A DNA stretch of 64,000 nt, from the NCBI GenBank assembly GCA_020638465.1, contig JACKIM010000003.1:201001-265000 (forward strand). The letters run 5' to 3'. A program made the translations under genes and the position numbers. This DNA comes from Geminicoccaceae bacterium. Lineage in GTDB: Bacteria > Pseudomonadota > Alphaproteobacteria > Geminicoccales > Geminicoccaceae. The notes beneath the pieces were generated by a model. The model saw only the letters and a program-made list of their open reading frames with translations, searched no databases and was not told the origin of the DNA. Below are positions 1-8,427 of the stretch, piece after piece (position 1 is the stretch's first letter; every line of letters starts with the position of its first letter).

Positions 1-72
1 GTCTTCGCCCTCAACCTCCTGGGTGATGGCCTGCGCGATGCCGTCGATCCCAAGCTTCGGAGCGGTGAATAG
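1..72 (+). CDS. ABC transporter permease, C-terminal end (DppC-like), partial
   Basis: The first 72 bases encode the last 23 residues of an open frame that enters from the left edge, followed by TAG. The tail contains LNLLGDGLRDAVDPKLR, the usual C-terminus of DppC/OppC-type inner-membrane permeases of peptide or opine importers. The next gene starts 3 bases later and encodes the matching double ATPase, which supports the call. Everything upstream lies outside the window. Confidence 0.8.
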   Translation, partial: VFALNLLGDGLRDAVDPKLRSGE

Positions 73-75
73 ACG

Positions 76-1878
76 ATGAGTGACACGGTCATTTCGCTGC
101 GCAACCTCAAGACCTCGTTCCGGGTCGATGGCGTCTGGCGGCCGGCGGTCAACGATGTCAGCTTCGATGTCGCCAGAAACGAGACCGTCTCCGTCGTGGG
201 AGAAAGCGGGTCGGGCAAGTCGGTCACCGCCCTGTCGATCATGCAGCTCATCCCCATGGCCAATGGCCGCATCGAGGGCGAGATCCGGTTCAAAGACCGC
301 AACCTGCTGGAACTCGGCGAGACCGAGATGCGCAAGGTCCGCGGCAACGACATCTCGATGATCTTCCAGGAGCCGATGACCAGCCTCAACCCCGTGCTGA
401 CGGTGGGCTTCCAGGTGGCGGAGGCGCTGCGTTACCACCGTGGCATGGACAGGACCGAGGCGGACAGGGCGGCCCTCGAAATTCTCGATCAGGTACGCAT
501 TCCCAGCGCCAGAAGCCGGTTTCACGACTATCCCCATCTCTTCTCGGGAGGAATGCGCCAGCGGGTGATGATCGCCATGGCGCTTGCCTGCCGACCGGAC
601 CTGCTGATCGCCGACGAGCCGACCACGGCGCTGGATGTTACCATTCAGGCGCAAATCATCGAATTGATAAAGACGCTACAGCGCGAAATCGGCATGTCGG
701 TCCTGTTCATCACCCACGACATGGGTGTGGTCGCGGAGATATCCGACAGGGTGATCGTGATGTATCACGGCGAGAAGGTCGAGGAAGGTCCCTCGGAGCA
801 GATCTTCTCCAATCCGCAACATCGTTATACCCGCACCCTGCTGGCTGCCGTCCCGCGCCTGGGCTCGATGCAGGGTTTCAGCCGTCCGGTCAAATTCGCC
901 GACATGGAAACGCCTGAACCTGCGGAAGAACCCGAACCCGAGGGATTGCGGAGTGCGGGCCCTCCCCTGCTTGAGGTGGCCGATCTGGTCACCCGCTTCG
1001 ACATCACCGGCGGCGTCCTCAGCCGGCCGGTGGGACGCGTCCATGCCGTCGAGGGCGTGTCATTCACGCTTCATGCCGGCGAGACGCTGGCGCTCGTCGG
1101 CGAAAGCGGTTGCGGCAAGTCCACCACGGGCCGTAGCGTGCTGCGGCTGATCGAGCCCCGCTCCGGCGTCATACGCTTCGAGGGCGAGGATCTGCTCGGT
1201 GTCGACAGGGAGGCGCTCAAGCGCAAGCGCCGGCACATGCAGATGATCTTCCAGGATCCGTTCGCCAGCCTCAATCCGCGCAAGACGGTCGGATCGGCCA
1301 TTGCCGAGCCGATGCTGGTCCATGGCGTGTGCGATCGCGAGGAGGCGGAGATCCGCGTCACCCGGCTGCTGGAACAGGTGGGACTGGACGCCAGCCATGC
1401 GCTGCGTTTTCCCCACGAGTTCTCCGGCGGCCAGCGGCAGCGGATCTGCATTGCCCGGGCGCTGGGTCTCTCTCCCCGGCTCATCGTCGCCGATGAATCG
1501 GTGTCGGCGCTGGACGTCTCCATCAAGGCGCAGGTCATCAACCTGATGCTCGACCTCCAGCGCGAACTGGGGCTGGCCTATCTGTTCATCAGCCATGACA
1601 TCGCCGTGGTCGAGCGGGTCAGTCATCGGGTGGCAGTGATGTATCTGGGCGAAATCGTCGAGATCGGTCCGCGCGAGGCCATTTTCGAGCGTCCGGCCCA
1701 TCCCTACACGAAAAAGCTCATGAGCGCGGTCCCCGTCCCTGATCCGGCCCGCCGCGGCATCCGCCGGGAAATCTCCAATGACGAAGTCCCGAGTCCCGTC
1801 CGCACGCTCGACTACCAGCCCCCTGCCCGCCCCATGATCGAGGTCGGGCCGGGTCATTTCATCCAGCAATTCGAGTAG
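76..1878 (+). CDS. Dipeptide/oligopeptide-type ABC transporter, fused double ATPase
   Basis: This 600-residue cytoplasmic protein carries two complete ABC ATPase domains in tandem, like GsiA or a DppD-DppF fusion. Domain 1 has Walker A GESGSGKS (about 42-49), signature FSGGMRQR and Walker B LLIADEP. Domain 2 has Walker A GESGCGKST (about 341-349), signature FSGGQRQR and Walker B LIVADES, where Ser replaces the usual Pro. Each domain is followed by the oligopeptide-transporter extension (HPYTKKLMSAVP at the end of domain 2). It would energise import of peptides, opines or similar substrates. The ATG is 3 bases after the permease stop, so it closes a dpp-type operon that begins outside the window. 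The substrate cannot be told from the ATPase. Confidence 0.93.
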   Translation: MSDTVISLRNLKTSFRVDGVWRPAVNDVSFDVARNETVSVVGESGSGKSVTALSIMQLIPMANGRIEGEIRFKDRNLLELGETEMRKVRGNDISMIFQEPMTSLNPVLTVGFQVAEALRYHRGMDRTEADRAALEILDQVRIPSARSRFHDYPHLFSGGMRQRVMIAMALACRPDLLIADEPTTALDVTIQAQIIELIKTLQREIGMSVLFITHDMGVVAEISDRVIVMYHGEKVEEGPSEQIFSNPQHRYTRTLLAAVPRLGSMQGFSRPVKFADMETPEPAEEPEPEGLRSAGPPLLEVADLVTRFDITGGVLSRPVGRVHAVEGVSFTLHAGETLALVGESGCGKSTTGRSVLRLIEPRSGVIRFEGEDLLGVDREALKRKRRHMQMIFQDPFASLNPRKTVGSAIAEPMLVHGVCDREEAEIRVTRLLEQVGLDASHALRFPHEFSGGQRQRICIARALGLSPRLIVADESVSALDVSIKAQVINLMLDLQRELGLAYLFISHDIAVVERVSHRVAVMYLGEIVEIGPREAIFERPAHPYTKKLMSAVPVPDPARRGIRREISNDEVPSPVRTLDYQPPARPMIEVGPGHFIQQFE

Positions 1879-1937
1879 GGCATCTCACCGCCGGATTGTC
1901 ACGCCGATTGAGGATTCCGGCCGGACTCGTTACGCTG

Positions 1938-2399
1938 ATGCGGTTCATCGAGTTCGAACCGGGTTCGAGGAAATTGCCGAAAGAGCCTCATAGACACGAC
2001 GGGAATACCCTCCATAGGCGATGGTTGCCTATTGCCGTCATTCTTCTGCTCGTGTTGCAGAATGTCTCGTCGGCGGCAATGCCCGGTCGGATCGGCACTC
2101 CAGATGTGGATCGTGGGATTCCAGGACCCATCTGGATCTGCACGGCCGAGGGACTTGTTCCGCTCACCCCGAACCCGCCCGACCGTGACAACCGGGACCG
2201 CAGCGGCCACCAGGGTTGTCCCTGTTGCGTCCAGTCGACCTGCAACGGTGCCGGGCTGCTGCCTCCCCGGATCGACCAGTCCATCCGGCTGGCGGTCACG
2301 ATGGCCGCCATGGTCGCGGTCCATCGATACCGCACGACCAGCCGGCGTGCTGTCGGCATTGCCCAGCCACGCGCTCCGCCATTTTCCGCCTTCGCTTGA
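1938..2399 (+). CDS. DUF2946 family protein (putative metal-associated)
   Basis: A small protein of about 153 residues with an N-terminal hydrophobic segment (LPIAVILLLVL) that looks like a signal peptide or anchor. It continues with ICTAEG, then GCPCC, and ends with an RAPPF tail. The ICTA..G, CPxC and C-terminal R-(A/G)-PP arrangement is that of DUF2946, often found beside copper genes. The gene precedes a PCuAC copper chaperone by 38 bases in the same direction, which agrees with copper handling. The start is uncertain: the frame also opens with TTG at 1896, and neither start has a clear ribosome binding site. No biochemical function is established here. Confidence 0.6.
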   Translation: MRFIEFEPGSRKLPKEPHRHDGNTLHRRWLPIAVILLLVLQNVSSAAMPGRIGTPDVDRGIPGPIWICTAEGLVPLTPNPPDRDNRDRSGHQGCPCCVQSTCNGAGLLPPRIDQSIRLAVTMAAMVAVHRYRTTSRRAVGIAQPRAPPFSAFA

Positions 2400-2437
2400 A
2401 TTTCCTCATTTCGACAGGACCAACGAAGGACGGGTCA

Positions 2438-2965
2438 ATGAAGACAATCGTGCACGCAATCGCTGCTGGCCTGCTGCTGGCGGCAGCGACAACATTTCCG
2501 GTCAGGGCCCAGGAAGGCCCGGTGGCCACGGCAGGCGATCTGGCAATCAGTGCTCCATGGTCGCGCCAGACGGCGAAATCCGCCCGCAATGGTGCGGCAT
2601 TCATGGCGATCACCAACAATGGCAGCGAGCCGGACCGCCTGGTGTCCGCGTCGAGCGATGTCGCCGGACGCGTCGAGTTGCACACTCACGCGATGGATAA
2701 CGGTGTCATGAAAATGCGGCAGATCGAGGCGATCGACGTTCCCGCCGGGGAGACGGTGATGTTGCAGCCGGGTAGTCTGCACATCATGTTGATTGACCTC
2801 CATCAACCTCTGACGGAGGGGGAAAATTTCGAAATCGAACTGACCTTCGAGAAGGCTGGCAATGTGGAGACATCCGTCCCCGTGATGAGCGTGCGCTACA
2901 TGCCCGACAGCCACACGGGCGGGGGCATGAAGCATGGCCACGGCATGAAGTCCGGCGGGAACTGA
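2438..2965 (+). CDS. Periplasmic copper chaperone PCuAC family
   Basis: A 175-residue secreted protein that begins with a signal peptide (MKTIVHAIAAGLLLAAATTF, cleavage probably after VRAQ). The body has the PCuAC pattern of Cu(I) ligands: ELHTHAM..., MKM, and PGSLHIML, corresponding to the H-M-x10-M-x21-H-x-M motif. A Met/His-rich tail (MKHGHGMKSGGN) probably adds copper binding. PCuAC proteins deliver Cu(I) to cytochrome oxidase in the periplasm. The start was set at ATG 2438 because the signal peptide begins there; the open frame extends upstream without protein-like sequence. It lies after DUF2946 and converges with the PotC-like gene, with 12 bases between the stops. Confidence 0.88.
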   Translation: MKTIVHAIAAGLLLAAATTFPVRAQEGPVATAGDLAISAPWSRQTAKSARNGAAFMAITNNGSEPDRLVSASSDVAGRVELHTHAMDNGVMKMRQIEAIDVPAGETVMLQPGSLHIMLIDLHQPLTEGENFEIELTFEKAGNVETSVPVMSVRYMPDSHTGGGMKHGHGMKSGGN

Positions 2966-2977
2966 CACTCCCCCGGA

Positions 2978-3835
2978 TCACTCCGGCCGCTTGCGCTGCA
3001 CGACAACACTCAGCAGCGCAAGCAGGCCGGAGCCGACCATCAGGAACACGGATACGGCGTTGAGTACCGGCGTGGAACCGACCTTGACCATGCGGTCATA
3101 CATGGTGATCGTCAGGGGTGCTTCCGATCCGACCAGCATCAACGTCGTGTTGAAGTTCTCGAACGATACGAGAAAGGCGACAACGAAGGCCGAGAACAGG
3201 GCCGGGAACAGGAATGGCAGGGTAACGGTCGTCAGGACACGCAGGCGGCTGGCACCCAGGTTGAGGGCCGCTTCCTCAAGCGCCATGTCGAATTTCTGCA
3301 GGCGTGCGGAAATCACCAGCGAGGTAATGGTGGTGAGAAAGGAAAACTGTCCGAGGACGATCAGGGGGATGCCCGGTCGTAGCCACTGGGGGTTATACCC
3401 GGTCGCTTGATCGATGCCATTGGCGATCATGCTCGCAAAGACGAGAATCGATATACCGAGAATGACTCCGGGAATGACCAGCGGGATGACCATGAACACG
3501 TAGAGAATATTTTTGAATGGAAATGTTTTCCGTTCGAAGAGGAACGCATTGCAGGTCCCCGCCGCCACCGCCAGCGCCGAGACGATCGCGCCGATGAGCA
3601 GTGAGTTCTTCAATCCGCGCAATAATCTCTCGTCGTGGAACATGCCCAGCTTGGGTTCAGTGTCGTTGAAGAACCAATCCCAGGTGAAGCCTTGCCACGG
3701 AAGTGCAGGAAACAGCGAATCGTTGAACGCGAAAGCCCCCGCAGCAAGCAGTGGCGCGACGAGGTAGAGGAAGAAAATCACGATGTAGGCGCGATAGACC
3801 GCGGTCAGGAGCGGTGAGCGATTGGCCGTTGTCAT
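2978..3835 (-). CDS. Polyamine-type ABC transporter permease (PotC/PotI-like)
   Basis: This 285-residue inner-membrane protein has about six membrane segments and the binding-protein-dependent EAA loop (EEAALNLGASRLRVLTTVTLPF). It belongs to the PotC/PotI branch of spermidine/putrescine-type importers. It starts 5 bases downstream of the PotB-like stop, and a GGAG Shine-Dalgarno lies within the end of that gene, so the two permeases are translationally coupled. It is the last gene of a minus-strand operon that begins near 9.5 kb. The substrate may be a polyamine, an amino acid or a related amine; the sequence does not fix which. Confidence 0.9.
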   Translation of the reverse strand: MTTANRSPLLTAVYRAYIVIFFLYLVAPLLAAGAFAFNDSLFPALPWQGFTWDWFFNDTEPKLGMFHDERLLRGLKNSLLIGAIVSALAVAAGTCNAFLFERKTFPFKNILYVFMVIPLVIPGVILGISILVFASMIANGIDQATGYNPQWLRPGIPLIVLGQFSFLTTITSLVISARLQKFDMALEEAALNLGASRLRVLTTVTLPFLFPALFSAFVVAFLVSFENFNTTLMLVGSEAPLTITMYDRMVKVGSTPVLNAVSVFLMVGSGLLALLSVVVQRKRPE

Positions 3836-3840
3836 CCGCC

Positions 3841-4707
3841 CTACTCCTTGGCCACGGTGGTTGCGAGGCTCTGGCCGGTCAGCCGCAGGCCCAGCCAGAT
3901 CACCGCCGAGGTGAAGGCCAGCAGCAGGACGCCGAACGTGGCCCCTGCCTCCCAGTTGTACCGGGTGATGAACTGGTTGTAGATCTGCTCGGTGAACCAG
4001 CTCGAATTCTTGCCGCCCAGCAGGATGGGCGTCAGGTAACTGCCCGCCGTCAGCATGAAGGTGATGATGCAGCCTGCAACGATGCCCGGCATGGCATAGG
4101 GAACGATAATCCGGCGAAAGACCGTCAGGCGGCTGCCGCCCAGATTGTAGCCCGCCTCAAGCAGGGCATCGTCCATGCCTTCCAGCGTCGAGACCAGCGG
4201 CACGATCATGAACAGGATGACGGTGTAGACCAGACCGATCACCACCGTCACGTCGTTATAGAGGAACTCCACCGGCCCCGAGATCACGCCCAGCCACTGC
4301 AAGGCTCCCGATATCAGGCCGGTCTCGCGCAGGAGCACGATCCAGCCGAAGGCGCGCACCAGATCGCTGACCCATAGCGGGATCAGGCAGAGCAGGAACA
4401 GGGCGGCCTTGCTCCGCTGCCGGGCAATCTTGGCTATGTAATAGGCAACCGGGAATCCGACCAGCAGGGCAAGAGCGGTAACGAGGATGGACATCCACGC
4501 GGTTCGGAGCAAGGTGTTCCAGTAGATCGGCTCACGCAGGAAATCCATGTAGTTTCCGACGCCGAAGGTATATTGCCGCGGGCCGATCTTCTCGCGCAGG
4601 GAAACATATCCGATGCCGAGTTGTGGCAGCACGACGAGGAGCACGATCCACAGGGCGAAAGGTGTCATCAGCAGGATCAGCGAAAGCTTCGTGCTGTCCG
4701 AGCGCAT
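3841..4707 (-). CDS. Polyamine-type ABC transporter permease (PotB/PotH-like)
   Basis: A 288-residue integral membrane permease with a long N-terminal segment, about six helices and the EAA loop (LEAGYNLGGSRLTVFRRIIVPY). It forms the channel with the PotC-like partner. The start chosen is the ATG at 4707, which overlaps the TAA stop of the ATPase gene (TAATG); a longer frame adds eight residues inside the ATPase gene. The 1-base overlap indicates coupled translation and equal dosage of transporter subunits. Confidence 0.9.
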   Translation of the reverse strand: MRSDSTKLSLILLMTPFALWIVLLVVLPQLGIGYVSLREKIGPRQYTFGVGNYMDFLREPIYWNTLLRTAWMSILVTALALLVGFPVAYYIAKIARQRSKAALFLLCLIPLWVSDLVRAFGWIVLLRETGLISGALQWLGVISGPVEFLYNDVTVVIGLVYTVILFMIVPLVSTLEGMDDALLEAGYNLGGSRLTVFRRIIVPYAMPGIVAGCIITFMLTAGSYLTPILLGGKNSSWFTEQIYNQFITRYNWEAGATFGVLLLAFTSAVIWLGLRLTGQSLATTVAKE

Positions 4708-5780
4708 TACGCCGCCTCTTTCGCAAAGCACAGGGCCTTTTCGCGAGGCCAGTGGATCCTCACCCCGTCACCTTCCGCGACACCGGCAAGTCCGCTCTGG
4801 TCGGCCACCTCGATCAGGCTCCCGCCGGCAGTACGCACGAGAATGCGGCTGTTGGCACCGTTGAACAGCAGGCTGTCGACCGTTCCGGACAATGTCGCCC
4901 CTTCGCTGCCCTCGCCGATCCCGATCACCTCGGGACGAACGAAGACTTCGACGGTACGGCGCTCGCCCAGCCCGCTCTCACCGATCCCGGCAAACACCTT
5001 GTCGCCATTGTCGAGCGTGACGGCCGCCATGCCGTCCGAGAGGTTGTCGATCCGGCCGGACCAGCGATTGCTGTCGCCGACGAAACCCGCGACGAAACCC
5101 GACACCGGACGGTCGTACAGCGCCTTGGGCGGGCCGACCTGTTCGAAACGGCCGGCATTCATCACCGCGACGTTGTCGGACATGACCAGGGCTTCGGACT
5201 GGTCGTGGGTGATGTAGAGGAACGTCGTTTCGAACTGGTGCTGAAGCTGTTTCAGCTCGATCTTCATATGCTCGCGCAACTTCAGGTCGAGCGCTCCCAG
5301 CGGCTCGTCGAGGAGCAGGACATCGGGTTCGAGGACCATGCAGCGGGCAATGGCGATGCGCTGCTTCTGCCCGCCCGAAAGCTGGGAGATCTTCTTGTCC
5401 TCGACACCGGGCAGCCCTACCCGTTCGAGGACATTCGCTACCTTGCGGGTAATGTCCGCGCGATTCTCGCCCCGGCAGCGCAGGCCGTAGGCAATGTTCT
5501 CGCCTACCGACATCATGGGGAAAAGTGCCAGATGCTGGAAGACCATCTTCACATTGCGCTTGTTGGGGGCAAGGTGAAGAACCGATTCGTCCTTGATGAT
5601 GATGTCGCCCCGGCTCGGCGTTTCGAACCCGGCAATCATCCGCATGAGGGTCGTCTTGCCACAACCTGATGGACCCAGAATGGAGAAAAACGACCCGCTG
5701 GGAATATCAAACGAGACATCGGACACGGCCGTGAAGGTGCCGAATTTCTTGGTCACGTTGACACAGCAAAGGTCGTACAT
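4707..5780 (-). CDS. Polyamine-type ABC transporter ATPase (PotA/PotG-like)
   Basis: The 357-residue ATPase has Walker A GPSGCGKTT, signature LSGGQKQRIAIAR, Walker B VLLLDEPLGALD and the switch His in LYITHDQSEA. It ends in a TOBE-like regulatory domain of about 110 residues (SGRIDNLSDGMAAV..., VEVFVRPEVIGIG), as in PotA. The start was set at the second ATG (5780) because GGGAGG directly abuts the first ATG at 5786 but lies 6 bases before the second. It follows the binding-protein gene by about 98 bases and powers the PotB/PotC-like channel. Confidence 0.92.
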   Translation of the reverse strand: MYDLCCVNVTKKFGTFTAVSDVSFDIPSGSFFSILGPSGCGKTTLMRMIAGFETPSRGDIIIKDESVLHLAPNKRNVKMVFQHLALFPMMSVGENIAYGLRCRGENRADITRKVANVLERVGLPGVEDKKISQLSGGQKQRIAIARCMVLEPDVLLLDEPLGALDLKLREHMKIELKQLQHQFETTFLYITHDQSEALVMSDNVAVMNAGRFEQVGPPKALYDRPVSGFVAGFVGDSNRWSGRIDNLSDGMAAVTLDNGDKVFAGIGESGLGERRTVEVFVRPEVIGIGEGSEGATLSGTVDSLLFNGANSRILVRTAGGSLIEVADQSGLAGVAEGDGVRIHWPREKALCFAKEAA

Positions 5781-5878
5781 CGCCATCCTCCCGTCATGTC
5801 TTCAAGAAGGCCCGTGCCGCGGAAGGTGCGATGCACCTCCCACGGCTGCGGGTCCGGGGATATGCTTCCCCTTGCCAT

Positions 5879-6955
5879 TTATTGGGCCGACGCGGCCTTG
5901 ATGCGTTCGAGTGCGATACCTTCCATGTCCTCGAGTCCGGGAGGAATGTTGGCAAAGAACTTCAGATTGACCAGATCGTTCTCGTCGAATGCGGCCTGAA
6001 CAGCGGCACGCTTGTCGTCGGGCAACAGCTCGATACCGTTCTTGACGGCGGAGATTGCACCGGTCGATGCCGACATGATGGTGACATTTTCGGGCCGGAG
6101 CACGAAGTTGATCCACTTGTATGCAGCATCGTCGGCCTCGCCGCCACGCGGGATGGCGAAGGTGTCGATCCAGGCGAGAGCCCCCGTCTCGGGCGGAATG
6201 AAGACGATATCCTTGTTCTGCGCGTAGAGCTTGAACGCGGTGGAATCCCATGTTTCAGAGACGATGACCTCGCCCGACAGCATGAGGCTGGAAAGATCGT
6301 CACCACCAGTCCAGTAGGTCTTGATGATGCTCTTGCAGGCGATGAGCTTGTCGGTGACCTTGTCGAGCATGTCCTGATAGGCAGCCGTGTCGGCATACAG
6401 CTCGAACGGGTTCATCCCCATGCCGAAGGCGGTGCCGAGCAGGATGGTCCGGCGAAGGCGCATCGAGGTGCGGCCCTTGTATTTCGGATCGCACAGATCG
6501 TTCCAGCCCTTGACGTCGGGAGCCTCGGCGATATTGGCCATGACGCCCGAGGTGCCCCACTGGTGCGGCACGGCATAGACATTGCCGTCGATGGTGGCGT
6601 TGGCCTTCACCCCTTCGAGCAGGCTCATTGCCATGACCGACGTGTCGATCTTCTCCAGATCGAGCGGTTTGTAGATGTCGTATTCCAGCTGGGCTGCGTA
6701 GATACGATCGTGGCTGGGCTGAGCCAGGTCGTAGCCGGAACCACCGGTGGCCCGCAGCTTGGCGATCATTTCCTCATTGTTGGAAAATGTCACCTCGACA
6801 TCGATATCGGGGTTTTCGGCTTCGAACTTCTTGATCAGTTCTTCAGGTGCGTAGCTGCCCCAGGTGAGCAGGCGCAGGGTTTCCGCCGATGCCGACGATG
6901 TCATCAGCATCATGGCCGTTCCGGCAAGCATCAGCTTGAGTGGAGACTTCATCAT
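5879..6955 (-). CDS. Periplasmic polyamine-type substrate-binding protein (PotD/PotF-like)
   Basis: A 358-residue secreted protein with a Sec signal peptide ending in ASA (SSASAETLRLLTWG). The opening LRLLTWGSYAPEELIKKFE and the later SHDRIYAAQ and YKWINFVLRPE segments are typical of PotD/PotF-type binding proteins. It would capture a cationic amine or similar solute in the periplasm and deliver it to the permeases encoded downstream. Two adjacent ATGs (6955, 6952) follow a GGGAG site; either may be used. Directly upstream lies a PuuB-like oxidase gene, which suggests that the imported compound is oxidised at an amine. Confidence 0.9.
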   Translation of the reverse strand: MMKSPLKLMLAGTAMMLMTSSASAETLRLLTWGSYAPEELIKKFEAENPDIDVEVTFSNNEEMIAKLRATGGSGYDLAQPSHDRIYAAQLEYDIYKPLDLEKIDTSVMAMSLLEGVKANATIDGNVYAVPHQWGTSGVMANIAEAPDVKGWNDLCDPKYKGRTSMRLRRTILLGTAFGMGMNPFELYADTAAYQDMLDKVTDKLIACKSIIKTYWTGGDDLSSLMLSGEVIVSETWDSTAFKLYAQNKDIVFIPPETGALAWIDTFAIPRGGEADDAAYKWINFVLRPENVTIMSASTGAISAVKNGIELLPDDKRAAVQAAFDENDLVNLKFFANIPPGLEDMEGIALERIKAASAQ

Positions 6956-7077
6956 GTCACTCCCGAGGTTATCGTCGTTGCTGGATTTGCGGTTCCGTCA
7001 TGCGGATGACCGTATCGAAAATCGAGATTGCCGTCAGCGCCCTTTCCTCCTTGCTGTCCATTGGCACCGCCGCCCGC

Positions 7078-8373
7078 TCACAATCCCAGCCGGTCGCGCA
7101 GGCGGTAGAACTGGACCGCGGCCGGCAGGAACCACGGTTTTCCACTGTAAAACGGTCGTGTAGGGAAATCGGTCTCTCCCAGCCCGGTGGCGGCATCGGC
7201 CTGCCCGAGCACGGCCCGCCCCGTCTTCATGCCCAGGTAGCTGGCCATTCCGACGCCCGAGCCGCAATACCCCATGGCATGGTACACCCCGTCCTTCCTG
7301 CCGACATGCGCGAGGGTGTCGAACGTATAGCCGACCAGTCCCATCCAGGAGTGGGAAATCCTGCACGATTCAAGTTGCGGAAAGATGCGGACCATCTCCG
7401 CGTGGAGACGTTTCGCACTGGTGGCCGTATCGCTTTCGGCAGCGCTCACCCGTCCGCCGAAGACAATGCGACGCCGGTCGGGGGACGAACGGTAGTAGTA
7501 GACAACCTTTCTCGTATCGGAGAATACCCTGCCTTTGGGATCGAGTTCATCGACGAGCGCCTGCGGCAGTTCCTCGGTGGCGATGACATAGCTGCCGATG
7601 GGAATGATCCGGCGCCGGTGCCAGCCCGACACGGCATCCGTGTAGCCGTTGGTGGCGAGCACCACATCCCGGGTGCTGATCGTGCCGCGTGCGGTCTCGA
7701 CCTTTGCGCCGGCGTCGCCGGTGGAAATGCGGGTCACGCGGGTCAAGGGCAGCATCGTCGCGCCTGCATGCCGGACAAGGTCGAGCAGACCGGCATGGTA
7801 GCGGCCCGGATCGATCGAGGCGTGCTCGTGGAAGACCACGCCGCCGTGATAGAGACCGCTGCCGATCTCCTCGCGTTGCGCATCCCGGCCGACCACCGTC
7901 ACGCGTGTCTCAAAACCGGCGGGCTGGTTTTCGGCGTCGTGCCTGAGCTTCTCGAAACCGCGGGCCGAAAGGGCGGCATGAAACCGACCGCAGGGCGCAA
8001 AGGCGCAATCGAGGTTCTCGTCCGTGACGAATTTCTCGATGAACGAGCGGGACTGACGGCCATCGGCGAGAATGCGCCGCGCGGTCGCCTCGCCATATCG
8101 TCGCGTGAGCTCGCCATGGCCGGGCTTGACCGAATGGCTGATCTGGCCGCCATTGCGGGTCGAGCACCCCTCCCCGAGCCTCAGGGCGTCGACAACGACC
8201 ACGCTGCGTCCGCCCCGGGCGATCTGCAGGGCCGCGTGCAGGCCGGTATAGCCGGAGCCGACGACCACCGCATCCGTGCTGGCCGGCACCTCGCCGGGAA
8301 TGTCCTCGGCCGGGGGAAACCGGTCCCACCAATAGGGCGTCGTGCGGAAATCGGAGGTGAAAATGTCAGTCAT
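7078..8373 (-). CDS. FAD-dependent amine/amino-acid oxidase (PuuB/OrdL, DAO family)
   Basis: This roughly 431-residue flavoprotein has the FAD dinucleotide fold near its start (VVVGSGYTGLHAALQIARGG, then VVVDA) and the STRNGGQISHSVKPG segment characteristic of the PuuB/OrdL branch (gamma-glutamylputrescine oxidase). The C-terminal half carries GLVGYTFDTLAHVGRKDGVYHAMGYCGSGVGMA, a standard DAO-fold ending. It probably oxidises a primary or secondary amine to an aldehyde or imine with release of H2O2. The ATG at 8373 was taken as start; a GTG seven codons earlier is possible and neither has a clear Shine-Dalgarno. It sits between the enolase-superfamily gene (54-base gap) and the polyamine-type importer, in one probable operon. 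Confidence 0.85.
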   Translation of the reverse strand: MTDIFTSDFRTTPYWWDRFPPAEDIPGEVPASTDAVVVGSGYTGLHAALQIARGGRSVVVVDALRLGEGCSTRNGGQISHSVKPGHGELTRRYGEATARRILADGRQSRSFIEKFVTDENLDCAFAPCGRFHAALSARGFEKLRHDAENQPAGFETRVTVVGRDAQREEIGSGLYHGGVVFHEHASIDPGRYHAGLLDLVRHAGATMLPLTRVTRISTGDAGAKVETARGTISTRDVVLATNGYTDAVSGWHRRRIIPIGSYVIATEELPQALVDELDPKGRVFSDTRKVVYYYRSSPDRRRIVFGGRVSAAESDTATSAKRLHAEMVRIFPQLESCRISHSWMGLVGYTFDTLAHVGRKDGVYHAMGYCGSGVGMASYLGMKTGRAVLGQADAATGLGETDFPTRPFYSGKPWFLPAAVQFYRLRDRLGL

Positions 8374-8427
8374 GGGAAAAAATCCGAACGGCACCTTGAA
8401 ACCATCCGCGAAATGGTCGTTTCGGCA